This document shows positions 43,298 through 51,141 of a DNA stretch of 64,000 nucleotides, piece by piece. Source of the stretch: Paeniglutamicibacter terrestris. GTDB taxonomy: Bacteria > Actinomycetota > Actinomycetes > Actinomycetales > Micrococcaceae. Position numbers and translations under genes: made by a program. How positions within the stretch are numbered: position 1 is the first letter of the stretch; every line of letters starts with the position of its first letter. Below the pieces are notes generated by a model. It was not told where the DNA came from, made no database searches, and saw only the letters and a list, made by a program, of their open reading frames with translations. The DNA lies in the NCBI RefSeq assembly GCF_012271785.1, contig NZ_JAAWVT010000001.1, positions 930,001 to 994,000 on the forward strand, read 5' to 3'.

Positions 43298-44958
43298 TGC
43301 TCACCAAGGCCCACCCGGAACCCAGCAAAATCACCACCTCACCGCGCACCCCGGAATCTCTGATTCCACGGCCCACCCGCGAAAAGGTGACGCTCTGGAT
43401 CATCCTCGCGGCACTGATTCCACTGACCCTGGCCAGCGCCGAACACATCGAATTTGATCTGCGAGCGCTTGGCGGCGGGTTCGGGGACGTGGCCAACCTT
43501 TTGGCGCGCATGCTCCCACCGGAAGTCAACGACCCACCCCGAGTCTTTGAACTACTGCTTGAAACACTCATGATGGCACTGCTAGGAACCGTCCTTGCCA
43601 CCATCATCTCGGTTCCGTTGGCCTTCTTGGCCGCAGCAAATACCACCCCGCACCCGCTGGTACACCGCGGCGCCCGCATGCTCATCACCATGTGCCGCGC
43701 TGTCCCCGATCTGGTCTTCGCGGTGCTCTTCGTCCGCGCCTTGGGCATTGGAGTCCTGCCCGGAATCCTGGCTCTTGGCCTACACTCGGTGGGCATGATG
43801 GCCAAGCTTTTTGCCGACGCCATCGAACAAAGTGAGGCAGGTCCGCGCGAGGCAGTGCGAGCCACCGGTGCCGGTCGCATGGGCGAACTGATCATGGGAG
43901 TACTTCCCCAGGTCATCGCCGCCTGGCTGGGAACCTGCATTTATCGCATCGACATCAACCTGCGGACCTCGGTGGTGCTCGGCTTTGTGGGCGCCGGTGG
44001 CATTGGTTTTGCCTTGCAGGATTCTCTGCGCGGGCTGATGTATGAAAGCGCCATGGGGATCGTGCTGATCATCTTGGTGGCGATCGCCGCTATGGAGATT
44101 GCTTCCATCGCGCTGCGCCGCACCCTACTGAATCCGATCAGCGCCGGACCTGCACCCCGCGTGCCGGATGTTTCCTCTGCCCTGCTGCCACCGTGGAGCG
44201 GGGACAGGCGAACGCGCACCATCGCCGGCTTCCTACTCCTCGGCGCCGTCATCTATTCCCTGATTCACCTACGGATCAATCCCTTGGTGCCGATCACCAG
44301 CTTTGGTGAGTTGGCAGCCGTCTTTGGCCGACTCTTCCCGCCCTCCATAAGTGGTGCCGAGGAACTCTTACTTCCGGCCGTCGTGGAAACCCTGGCCATT
44401 GGCTTGGTTGCCACCGTTATCGGAGCACTGCTTGCCATACCCGTGGGCATCCTGGCGGCATCAAACATCTCGCCTGCGCGGCCCATTTTTGCCGCGGCAC
44501 GGATGCTGATTCTGGTGGTTCGCGCCATCCCCGAGCTGATCCTCGCGGTAGTCTTTGTCGCCGCAATCGGGCTGGGCCCCATGGCCGGTGCCATGGCTCT
44601 GGCCGTGGAAACCATTGGCTTTTTGGGCAAACTAGTGGCCGATTCCATCGAGGAAATCCCCGTGGGCCCGCTCGAAGCGGTGCGCGCCGTGGGCGGCAGC
44701 TGGTGGGACCAACTATGCAATGCGGTCATCCCGCAGGCACTACCGCAACTGATTGGTCACTGGATGTACATGCTGGATGTGAACATCCGGACCTCCACGG
44801 TGCTGGGCGTGGTGGGCGCCGGTGGCATCGGATTCCTGCTGATGGAATCCATACGAACGCTGAACTTTAATCTGGCGGGAACCATCATCCTGCTCATCTT
44901 TGCCATCGTCTTTATGATCGAAAGGATCTCCGCGTGGATACGCAAACACGTCGCCTGA
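43294..44958 (+). CDS. phnE: Phosphonate ABC transporter permease, two PhnE domains fused
   Basis: 554 residues, twice the usual PhnE length. The first permease half (about 30-275) has its ATPase-contact loop at GPREAVRATGAGRMGELIMG; the second (about 300-550) has GPLEAVRAVGGSWWDQL. Each ends in the repeated DINLRTSVVLGFVGAGGIGF or DVNIRTSTVLGVVGAGGIGF. So one polypeptide supplies the whole membrane channel that other organisms make from two PhnE subunits. It overlaps the following dehydrogenase gene by 25 bases. Confidence 0.93.
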   Translation: MMLTKAHPEPSKITTSPRTPESLIPRPTREKVTLWIILAALIPLTLASAEHIEFDLRALGGGFGDVANLLARMLPPEVNDPPRVFELLLETLMMALLGTVLATIISVPLAFLAAANTTPHPLVHRGARMLITMCRAVPDLVFAVLFVRALGIGVLPGILALGLHSVGMMAKLFADAIEQSEAGPREAVRATGAGRMGELIMGVLPQVIAAWLGTCIYRIDINLRTSVVLGFVGAGGIGFALQDSLRGLMYESAMGIVLIILVAIAAMEIASIALRRTLLNPISAGPAPRVPDVSSALLPPWSGDRRTRTIAGFLLLGAVIYSLIHLRINPLVPITSFGELAAVFGRLFPPSISGAEELLLPAVVETLAIGLVATVIGALLAIPVGILAASNISPARPIFAAARMLILVVRAIPELILAVVFVAAIGLGPMAGAMALAVETIGFLGKLVADSIEEIPVGPLEAVRAVGGSWWDQLCNAVIPQALPQLIGHWMYMLDVNIRTSTVLGVVGAGGIGFLLMESIRTLNFNLAGTIILLIFAIVFMIERISAWIRKHVA

Positions 44959-46007
44959 GTCTGAGCGCCGAGTTGTGGAACGGCGGATCTGACTTCGACA
45001 CGCGCACCCTTCAGCTACCCGAACCGGGTGCCGGGGAGGCCATCGCAGCCATCGATTTAGCCACCGTGTGTGGATCCGATATCCACACCGTGTCCGGACG
45101 CAGGTCCGGCCCCTTCCCCTCCATCCTGGGGCATGAGGCCGTGGGACGTCTTCAGGACATCGGCCCCGGAACCCTGACGGATTTCACCGGAACGGCGCTG
45201 AATACCGGTGACCGTGTCATTTGGAGCGTCACGGTGGCCTGTGGGAGCTGCGATCGCTGTCTCGCCGGCCGTAGCGCCAAATGTCGGTCCCTGCTCAAAA
45301 CCGGACACGAACCCTTGGATGGGCGCTGGGGTATCTCGGGTGGCTATGCATCGCATATCCATCTGCCCCGGGGCATCACTCTGGTCTCGGTTCCCGATTC
45401 GATCTCCGATGCCGTGGCCGCCCCCGCAGCCTGTGCCACCGCCACGGTCATGGCCGTATTTGAGGCCGCGGGAGACGTTGCGGGAAAACGCGTGTTGGTC
45501 AGTGGTGCGGGGATGCTGGGCATCGTTGCCTGCGCCGTGGCCGCTTATCGCGGAGCCGCGGCGGTAGAGGTCAGGGATCTAAACCCGGAACGTTTGGCGC
45601 TTGCCCGCGAGTTCGGGGCCACCGCCACCGCGGTGGCCGGCGGCCAGAACGCGGCCGAGAGCTTCGATATTGCTGTGGAGCTCTCCGGTGCACAGCCAGC
45701 CGTGGTTGCTGCCTTTGAGTCACTGGACATCGGCGGGTCGCTGATCCTTGCCGGATCGGTATCACCGGGACCCGCCATGGCCCTGGATCCCGAACGCATG
45801 GTCCGCTCGCTGCTGAGTATCACCGGGGTGCACAACTATGAGCCCCGGCATCTGCAAGCAGCCATGGACTTCCTCGCCGCCACCAACCTCACCCACGACT
45901 GGGCATTCTTGGTGGCGGCCCCGAAGCCGGCAGCCGAGCTCGGCACGCTGATGCTTCCGCCGGCCGGGCGCATCCTGCGAAACTCCATCACTTATCACCA
46001 GTCATAA
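44934..46007 (+). CDS. Phosphonate-associated zinc-binding alcohol dehydrogenase (HpnZ-like)
   Basis: 357 residues from a GTG at 44934 with AAAGGA upstream, inside the 3' end of phnE. Medium-chain dehydrogenase: catalytic zinc site VCGSDIHTVSG and GHEAVGR, structural-zinc loop with four cysteines in CGSCDRCLAGRSAKC, Rossmann motif SGAGMLGI. It matches my memory of the family proposed as 'phosphonate catabolism associated alcohol dehydrogenase' (TIGR03366). Likely oxidises a hydroxy-phosphonate; the substrate is not established. Confidence 0.82.
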   Translation: MDTQTRRLSLSAELWNGGSDFDTRTLQLPEPGAGEAIAAIDLATVCGSDIHTVSGRRSGPFPSILGHEAVGRLQDIGPGTLTDFTGTALNTGDRVIWSVTVACGSCDRCLAGRSAKCRSLLKTGHEPLDGRWGISGGYASHIHLPRGITLVSVPDSISDAVAAPAACATATVMAVFEAAGDVAGKRVLVSGAGMLGIVACAVAAYRGAAAVEVRDLNPERLALAREFGATATAVAGGQNAAESFDIAVELSGAQPAVVAAFESLDIGGSLILAGSVSPGPAMALDPERMVRSLLSITGVHNYEPRHLQAAMDFLAATNLTHDWAFLVAAPKPAAELGTLMLPPAGRILRNSITYHQS

Positions 46008-46044
46008 AGACGCCCCCAACCCCTTTATCGAACAGGAAAATCAC

Positions 46045-46713
46045 ATGATCAAGTTAGTTGTATTGGATATGGCAGGCACCACCGTGGATGAACACGGAGA
46101 CGTGTACAAGGCGCTGGAAGGTTCGGTCACGGCCACCGGTGCAACGGTGAAGACCGAGGACCTGCAGCGCTGGATGGGCGCGGATAAGACCGAAGCCATC
46201 GCGGCGCTCTTGGAGCTTGGTGGGATCACCCCCACCCCGGAATTAGTGGAAAAGCAGTTTGCCCTCTTCCGCGAAATTTTGGCGGCGTTTTACGCGAAAA
46301 CACCTCCCGAAGCGCTCCCTGGTGTTGAAGAAGCACTAAAGACCCTGAAGGCTCGCGGCATCCAGATCGGGTTGACCACCGGGTTCTCCCGGGATGTTGC
46401 TGCGCCAATCCTTGAGACCCTGGGCTGGGGCATCGGCGAGGGCCAGCTGCTTGATGCCGTCGTTACCAGCGACGAGGTCGCCGCCGGGCGTCCTGCGCCT
46501 TACATGATTCACCGCGTCATGGAAGCCACCGGCGTCCATGATGTTCGCTCCGTGGTGGCCGGCGGAGACACGGTGGTCGATTTGCTCGCCGGACATCATG
46601 CCGGCGTGCACACCTTGGGTGTGCTCACCGGTGCCCTGAGCCGCGAACAGCTTGAAGAGCACCCGCACGACTGGGTCTTGGGCAGCGTGGCGGAGCTACC
46701 GAACGTTATCTAG
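46045..46713 (+). CDS. Phosphonatase-like HAD hydrolase
   Basis: 222 residues. HAD motif I is LDMAGTTVDE (nucleophile Asp8), which is the phosphonatase type with Ala-Gly-Thr-Thr. MGADKTEAI (residues 44-52) aligns with the PhnX cap motif: the Schiff-base lysine is kept (Lys48), but the following catalytic His position is Ala or Glu. Motif II TTGFSR and motif IV GGDTVVDL are present. This is the phosphonatase-like family (TIGR03351 as I recall), found in phosphonate clusters. C-P bond hydrolysis of a phosphonoaldehyde is the likely reaction, but on something other than, or besides, phosphonoacetaldehyde. Confidence 0.82.
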   Translation: MIKLVVLDMAGTTVDEHGDVYKALEGSVTATGATVKTEDLQRWMGADKTEAIAALLELGGITPTPELVEKQFALFREILAAFYAKTPPEALPGVEEALKTLKARGIQIGLTTGFSRDVAAPILETLGWGIGEGQLLDAVVTSDEVAAGRPAPYMIHRVMEATGVHDVRSVVAGGDTVVDLLAGHHAGVHTLGVLTGALSREQLEEHPHDWVLGSVAELPNVI

Positions 46714-46920
46714 TCGAATTCGACGCGTTGACGGCTGATATCTACAGCTCTTGAGAAGGGAACTACGGTGGGGTTTTCACGCAGTCCGTGCCTCGGCGAA
46801 AGCGCGTGGGCCTGAGCCCCATTCAAGGACGATTCGCTCTGGGTAGTTCCACAAAAAAGCATCAACAGTGCCACAAAGAATAATACAAAACATGGTCTTT
46901 CAGTTCACTGTCGCAGCAAG
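46714..46920. other. Intergenic stretch, no gene
   Basis: About 200 bases between the phosphonatase-like gene and a decayed reading frame. GTCGAATTCGAC (46713-46724) is a perfect palindrome touching the stop codon. GGAACTAC and GTAGTTCC, roughly 80 bases apart, could pair. Neither allows a firm call. Confidence 0.4.
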
Positions 46921-47270
46921 ATCACCAACCAACAGATCATGATGTTCCTGGGTGTTCCCGCGTCCAACGGTGTGCTGCCCATCCACATGGAACCGGCGTT
47001 CTTCGCGTGGCTGCTCGGCTTCCTGCCTATGCCTGCCGCTGTGGAGTCGAGCCGCTCGGTCCGCTATTTTGATGGCGACGTCGTGGGACACCACCTGCTG
47101 GCCTTCGGCATCTGGGGAGCAATCTCCTTAGGTACTGGTCTTTATCATCGACAAGATCAAGCCGGTTCGCACCGAGATCCCGGTGCTGATGCACCACGCA
47201 GTTCCCCCGGTTGAGCTCGAAGAAACCGAGGCCGAAACGGAGAAGGAATTTGTCGGAGTCTCGTCTCCGA
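46921..47270 (+). pseudogene. C-terminal remnant of an ABC-2/YhgE-type membrane protein
   Basis: The plus frame reads MMFLGVPASNGVLPIHMEP, then FLPMPAAVESSRSVRYFDGD and LLAFGIWGAI, a pattern typical of the last helices of YhgE/Pip-like ABC-2 membrane proteins. Near 47130 the reading frame shifts to one giving VLVFIIDKIKPVRTEIPVLM and an acidic tail ending near 47270. There is no start codon context and the N-terminal part is absent. A strong terminator follows. The family name is a motif-based guess; the decay itself is clear. Confidence 0.55.
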
Positions 47271-47295
47271 TTTCTTCCTGCCTCGTAGCTCGGTC

Positions 47296-47350
47296 AAGGG
47301 CCGGTTGGTTGGTCCCGAACTCATTATTCGTGACCAGCCAACCGGCCCTT
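47296..47350 (+). terminator. Strong rho-independent terminator
   Basis: A stem of 19 bp (47296-47314 with 47332-47350, one G-T pair) and a 17-base loop run directly into a five-T tract (47349-47353). It follows the decayed membrane-protein frame and is probably its original terminator. Confidence 0.88.
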
Positions 47351-47511
47351 TTTCGCTGACTCAGCTGGTCCGCATCGCGCGCAGGACCTGCGCGAAGGCC
47401 CTACCGAAGGGCGGTTAATAAGAATGAAACGAGGTCTTAGCGAAGGGGTAACCCACCGGGCGTCACCCTCTAGCAGGATAGAAATACGTTAGTGATCCAC
47501 CCGAAGGAAAC

Positions 47512-48057
47512 ATGAAAACGACATCGGCAGTCTCAAAGTTCTCCAGCATCCAGCGCCCCTCAGCCAGCGGAGAACACCAAGACGCTACCTCTTATCTGGT
47601 CATGGCCTTTGGAACCAAAGGGCTCAACGCGGCAGAACAATTTATGACCGAGACTGCCGACGGCGTACCAGCCGTCCTCAGCGCAATCCCTGCTGCACAT
47701 CCTTCGGCTCTTGGGGCCTTGCGCACCTCGCTGGCCGGAGCCACGGGCTCGGTACACATCGTGCTGGCCGGCCCGGAGTCAGATGTTTTTGCTGCACGTG
47801 CTGTGGCCATCGAGTTTGGTGCCGTCGAATCGGAGTTGCTTTTGCGTGTCACCGAGGCCGAAAATCGCCGCGTTTACTGCCCTCACTGCACCACCATCAC
47901 CCTGACCACCGCTGGTATCGGACAGTTGGCGGACTGCGCGGGTTGCGATCGATCGTTGTTGGTCCACGACCATTTCTCCCGCCGCACCGCTACCTATTTG
48001 GGGTACATGGACACCGCGGAGGAGCTTCCACTGGACCTCCAGCGGGTTGCCGTTTAA
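47512..48057 (+). CDS. DmmA-like protein (dimethylamine monooxygenase subunit family), orphan
   Basis: 181 residues with GAAGGAAAC before the ATG. The C-terminal part carries C-x2-C-x15-C-x2-C (Cys 123, 126, 142, 145) followed by VHDHFSRRTATYLGYM, which matches the C-terminal domain of DmmA-like proteins as I know it. The cysteine knuckles suggest a metal site. In methylotrophs DmmA works with the DmmB, DmmC and DmmD proteins; none is encoded here. The N-terminal half (about 25-115) is an alpha/beta domain. It stands alone between a terminator and the fructan island. Confidence 0.68.
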   Translation: MKTTSAVSKFSSIQRPSASGEHQDATSYLVMAFGTKGLNAAEQFMTETADGVPAVLSAIPAAHPSALGALRTSLAGATGSVHIVLAGPESDVFAARAVAIEFGAVESELLLRVTEAENRRVYCPHCTTITLTTAGIGQLADCAGCDRSLLVHDHFSRRTATYLGYMDTAEELPLDLQRVAV

Positions 48058-48223
48058 GCGCGCTCAAGAGGATCTGTGCATTGAATTATTCTGACAAACG
48101 GCCAATATCTGGCAACGAGATACTTGGAATTTTCGAGCGCAGGCTGAGGGCTAATTTTGGACACGAGGCAACCGAATCTCCTAGTGCCTCTGCCTCGCGG
48201 CTCCCCGATATATGCGGGCTATC

Positions 48224-49150
48224 CTAGACGAGCATCTCGCTGAGCTCATGCAGGGTGGGCGGGTTAGCCCCATGACGACGCACCGTGGTGGCTGCGGCCG
48301 CAGATGCCGCGCGACCCAGGGTTGCCAGTGCCTCGTTACTAAGTTCTCTCCTCCCGCGGTCAAGCAGCCCATGAATCAGCGCGGCCATGTAGGAATCCCC
48401 TGCACCAATGGTGTCGGCAACCACTGAGCTAACCGCTGGAACATGTAGTTCGGCAGCGGTGGTGGCGAGAAGTGACCCCTGCGCGCCCATTGTCACCACC
48501 ACCAGTTCGGCGCCGAGTCGCAGAATTCGTGCGGCAACGCCTTGGGCATCCAACGTTGGGTACAACCACGCGGCATCCTCATCACTGAGCTTGACCACGT
48601 CCGTCAGCGGCACGAGGTCCTCGAAGATCGAGCAAGCCTCGGCCTGCGAACCCAAAAGTGCCGGCCTGATATTCGGATCGTACGTCACGACACATTGGCC
48701 ATTCGCCTGCTGCAAAAGGGTTCGCACCGTGGTGGCACCCGGAGCCAAGAAGGTAGCTATCGATCCGGTATGGATCAGCTTTGGCAGAGTTTCGAGCGCC
48801 GTCGGCTCCAATGTCCAGCGGACGTCAAACTCATAACTCGCCGAACCGTCGGCTGCCAGCGATGCCACGGCCGAGGACGTTTTCCCCGGCGTCTTGGAAC
48901 CACTTAAGAGCCCGACGCCGACGCCGCCCAGGTGGTTTTCGATGGCCAGGCCGCGCTCATCATCACCGATACTGGTCAGCAACGCCGTAGCAACACCGAG
49001 CCTGCCCAGCCCATAGGCAACGTTCATCGGTGATCCGCCCGGATGCCCCACCGTGCCCGTGGGCGAAACAACAATATCGGTCAGTGCTTCGCCGATCACG
49101 ATCACCTCTGGAATCGAGGCGGAAGGATCAGTGGATGGAAGCTTGGACAT
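48224..49150 (-). CDS. PfkB-family carbohydrate kinase, probable fructokinase
   Basis: 308 residues. PfkB signatures are GHPGGSPMNVAYGLGRLG (about 35) and VVADTIGAGDSYMAALIHGLL (about 248), the second with the catalytic Asp. It is at the end of the Frc-type ABC transporter gene set, which points to phosphorylation of imported fructose. No good ribosome-binding site precedes the ATG; a later start is possible but the conserved VIVIGEAL needs most of the N-terminus. A hairpin at 49172-49204 separates it from the ATPase gene. Confidence 0.85.
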   Translation of the reverse strand: MSKLPSTDPSASIPEVIVIGEALTDIVVSPTGTVGHPGGSPMNVAYGLGRLGVATALLTSIGDDERGLAIENHLGGVGVGLLSGSKTPGKTSSAVASLAADGSASYEFDVRWTLEPTALETLPKLIHTGSIATFLAPGATTVRTLLQQANGQCVVTYDPNIRPALLGSQAEACSIFEDLVPLTDVVKLSDEDAAWLYPTLDAQGVAARILRLGAELVVVTMGAQGSLLATTAAELHVPAVSSVVADTIGAGDSYMAALIHGLLDRGRRELSNEALATLGRAASAAAATTVRRHGANPPTLHELSEMLV

Positions 49151-49171
49151 GAGGAGGGGCCTTTCACGGGT

Positions 49172-49204
49172 CCGTCCGCGGGCCTACTACTGGCCCGCGG
49201 ACGG
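49172..49204 (-). terminator. Hairpin between ABC transporter and kinase genes
   Basis: A perfect 13-bp GC-rich stem (49172-49184 with 49192-49204) with a seven-base loop lies in the 88-base gap between the two minus-strand genes. There is no T-run in the direction of transcription, so it may be a partial terminator or an mRNA-stabilising structure that sets the transporter:kinase ratio. Confidence 0.55.
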
Positions 49205-49238
49205 TATCTGTCGGATGTTGGTGCTGCCGATGCCGCGT

Positions 49239-50033
49239 TTAGGCGGTGGCAGCACCGGTCATGATTGCCACGGCGTCGGTCATGCTGTGTGACTGCGGCG
49301 TGATGGTGGCGGCGCACTTGCCCAGGCGCTGAATGTGAATCCTGTCGGCCACATCAAACACGTGGGGCATGTTGTGGCTGATCAGAATCACCGGCAGGCC
49401 GCGATCACGCAGATCCCTGACTAGCTGCAGAACCTGATTGGATTCCCGCACGCCCAGCGCCGCCGTCGGTTCATCCAGAACCACGACCTTGGAGCCAAAG
49501 GCCGCCGCGCGGGCCACGGCAACAGCCTGGCGCTGTCCGCCCGACAGGTTCTCAACCGGGACCGTGACATCCTGCAGCGTGGAGATGCCCAGCGTGGTTA
49601 ATTCCTGCTTGGCCTTGCGTCGCATTCCCTTGGTGTCCAGCACGCGGAAGTACTTTCCTAGCGGACCGGGAAGTCGTTCTTCACGTCCCAGAAATAGGTT
49701 GGAGGCCACGTCGAGTGCCGGTGAGACGGCGAGGTTTTGGTACACGGTTTCGATCCCGTGGGCACGGGCATCCTGTGGGCGTTTGAAGTTGACGAGTTGT
49801 CCCGAGACTCTCAACTCTCCCGAGTCCGGGATCTCGGCACCGGTCAAGCATTTGATCAGCGTGGATTTTCCCGCGCCGTTATCGCCAATGATGGCCAAGA
49901 CTTCGCCGGGGTACAGATCAAGGCTCACTCCATCCAGGCCCACGACGCGACCAAAGGTCTTGACGAGGTTTCGGGCCTGCATGATGGGTTGGCGGGTCTC
50001 TGTGTGAGCGCTCTGGTATTGGGTCTCGGTCAT
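49239..50033 (-). CDS. Sugar ABC transporter ATP-binding protein (FrcA type)
   Basis: 264 residues from the ATG at 50033 (AAAGGCG upstream). Walker A GDNGAGKST, signature NLSGGQRQAVAVARA and Walker B VVVLDEPTAALG are present. Unlike RbsA or AraG it has a single ATPase domain, as in the fructose transporter FrcA. The start overlaps the permease by 4 bases. Confidence 0.88.
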   Translation of the reverse strand: MTETQYQSAHTETRQPIMQARNLVKTFGRVVGLDGVSLDLYPGEVLAIIGDNGAGKSTLIKCLTGAEIPDSGELRVSGQLVNFKRPQDARAHGIETVYQNLAVSPALDVASNLFLGREERLPGPLGKYFRVLDTKGMRRKAKQELTTLGISTLQDVTVPVENLSGGQRQAVAVARAAAFGSKVVVLDEPTAALGVRESNQVLQLVRDLRDRGLPVILISHNMPHVFDVADRIHIQRLGKCAATITPQSHSMTDAVAIMTGAATA

Positions 50034-51076
50034 GATTTCGCCTTTCGGATCCACTGGTCGATGGACACAGCGAGGATGATAAGAACGCCTACCGCAAGGG
50101 TCTGGTAGAGCACGTCTAGACCGGCCAGCGACAGGCCGTTGCGGAAGACGCCAACAATCAGCGCGCCCAGCAGGGTGCCCCAGACGGATCCGCGGCCACC
50201 AAAGAGGCTAGTTCCGCCGATCACCACGGCGGTGATCGAATCCAGGTTCAGGTCAACTCCGCCGTTGGGGCTGGCCGCATTGGTGCGACCGATCTGAATC
50301 CAGGCTCCGACCGCCAGTACGGCGCCGGCTGCCAGGTAGACGCTCATGAGCACCTTGTTAACGGCGATGCCGGCCAAACGTGCCGCTTCCTTGTCATCAC
50401 CCACGGCATAAACGTGGCGACCCCAGGCGGTCTTGCCAAGGATAAACGCGATCAAAACGTAGAGCAGAATCATCACGACCACACCGACGGAGATCCGTAC
50501 CGGACCCACCGGGAAGGTCGTGCCAGTCCAGGTCAGCAGGCCCGGCATGGAGGTACCGCGCACCGTAGCTCCGTTGGAGTAGAGCAGCGTGAGTGCAATG
50601 AAGATGTTCAGCGTGCCCAGGGTGACGATGAAGGGGGGAAGCTTCAGTCGGGTCACCAACAGTCCGTTCAGGGCTCCAGTCGCGAGTCCAACCAACAGCC
50701 CCACCAGCAACGCCATAGCCGCGGGAAGTCCGTTGTTGACCGCGAGTTGGGCCGTCACCATCGAGGAGAGGATCATGATCGCGCCCACGGACAGGTCGAT
50801 GCCCGCGGTGAGAATAATGAGCGTCTGAGCAATGGCCAGGGTGCCAACCACCGAAACTTGCTGAGTAATCAGCGAGAGGTTTTCCACCCGAAGGAACCTG
50901 TCATTGAGGAGACCAAAAACGATCACCGCAATGAGCAGTACCAGGGCGGGGCTGACGGCTGGATAACGGTGCAATACATTGCGTACCCGGTTAAGTGGGG
51001 TCTGGCGGTCAAGGAATTCCTCGGCCAGATCGGCTTGCCCTGTGGTGGGCGGGCCGGCGGTCTGTTGCTGAGTCAC
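50030..51076 (-). CDS. Sugar ABC transporter permease (FrcC/RbsC type)
   Basis: 348 residues with about ten membrane spans. QTLIILTAGIDLSVGAIMIL and the coupling loop AVGDDKEAARLAGI are diagnostic of the ribose/fructose-type permeases. It lies 65 bases after the binding-protein gene. Confidence 0.9.
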   Translation of the reverse strand: MTQQQTAGPPTTGQADLAEEFLDRQTPLNRVRNVLHRYPAVSPALVLLIAVIVFGLLNDRFLRVENLSLITQQVSVVGTLAIAQTLIILTAGIDLSVGAIMILSSMVTAQLAVNNGLPAAMALLVGLLVGLATGALNGLLVTRLKLPPFIVTLGTLNIFIALTLLYSNGATVRGTSMPGLLTWTGTTFPVGPVRISVGVVVMILLYVLIAFILGKTAWGRHVYAVGDDKEAARLAGIAVNKVLMSVYLAAGAVLAVGAWIQIGRTNAASPNGGVDLNLDSITAVVIGGTSLFGGRGSVWGTLLGALIVGVFRNGLSLAGLDVLYQTLAVGVLIILAVSIDQWIRKAKS

Positions 51077-51141
51077 GATGGATCCTGATCTTCGAAGATG
51101 GTTGCTAGCGCGTAGCTAGCACGGGAAGCGGAGTGGGAGAG

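Noticed and set aside
46758-46855. Eight-base complementary blocks (GGAACTAC/GTAGTTCC) as a structured RNA or transposon ends
   Set aside because: Too short for the distance of about 80 bases and no further pairing or gene between them.
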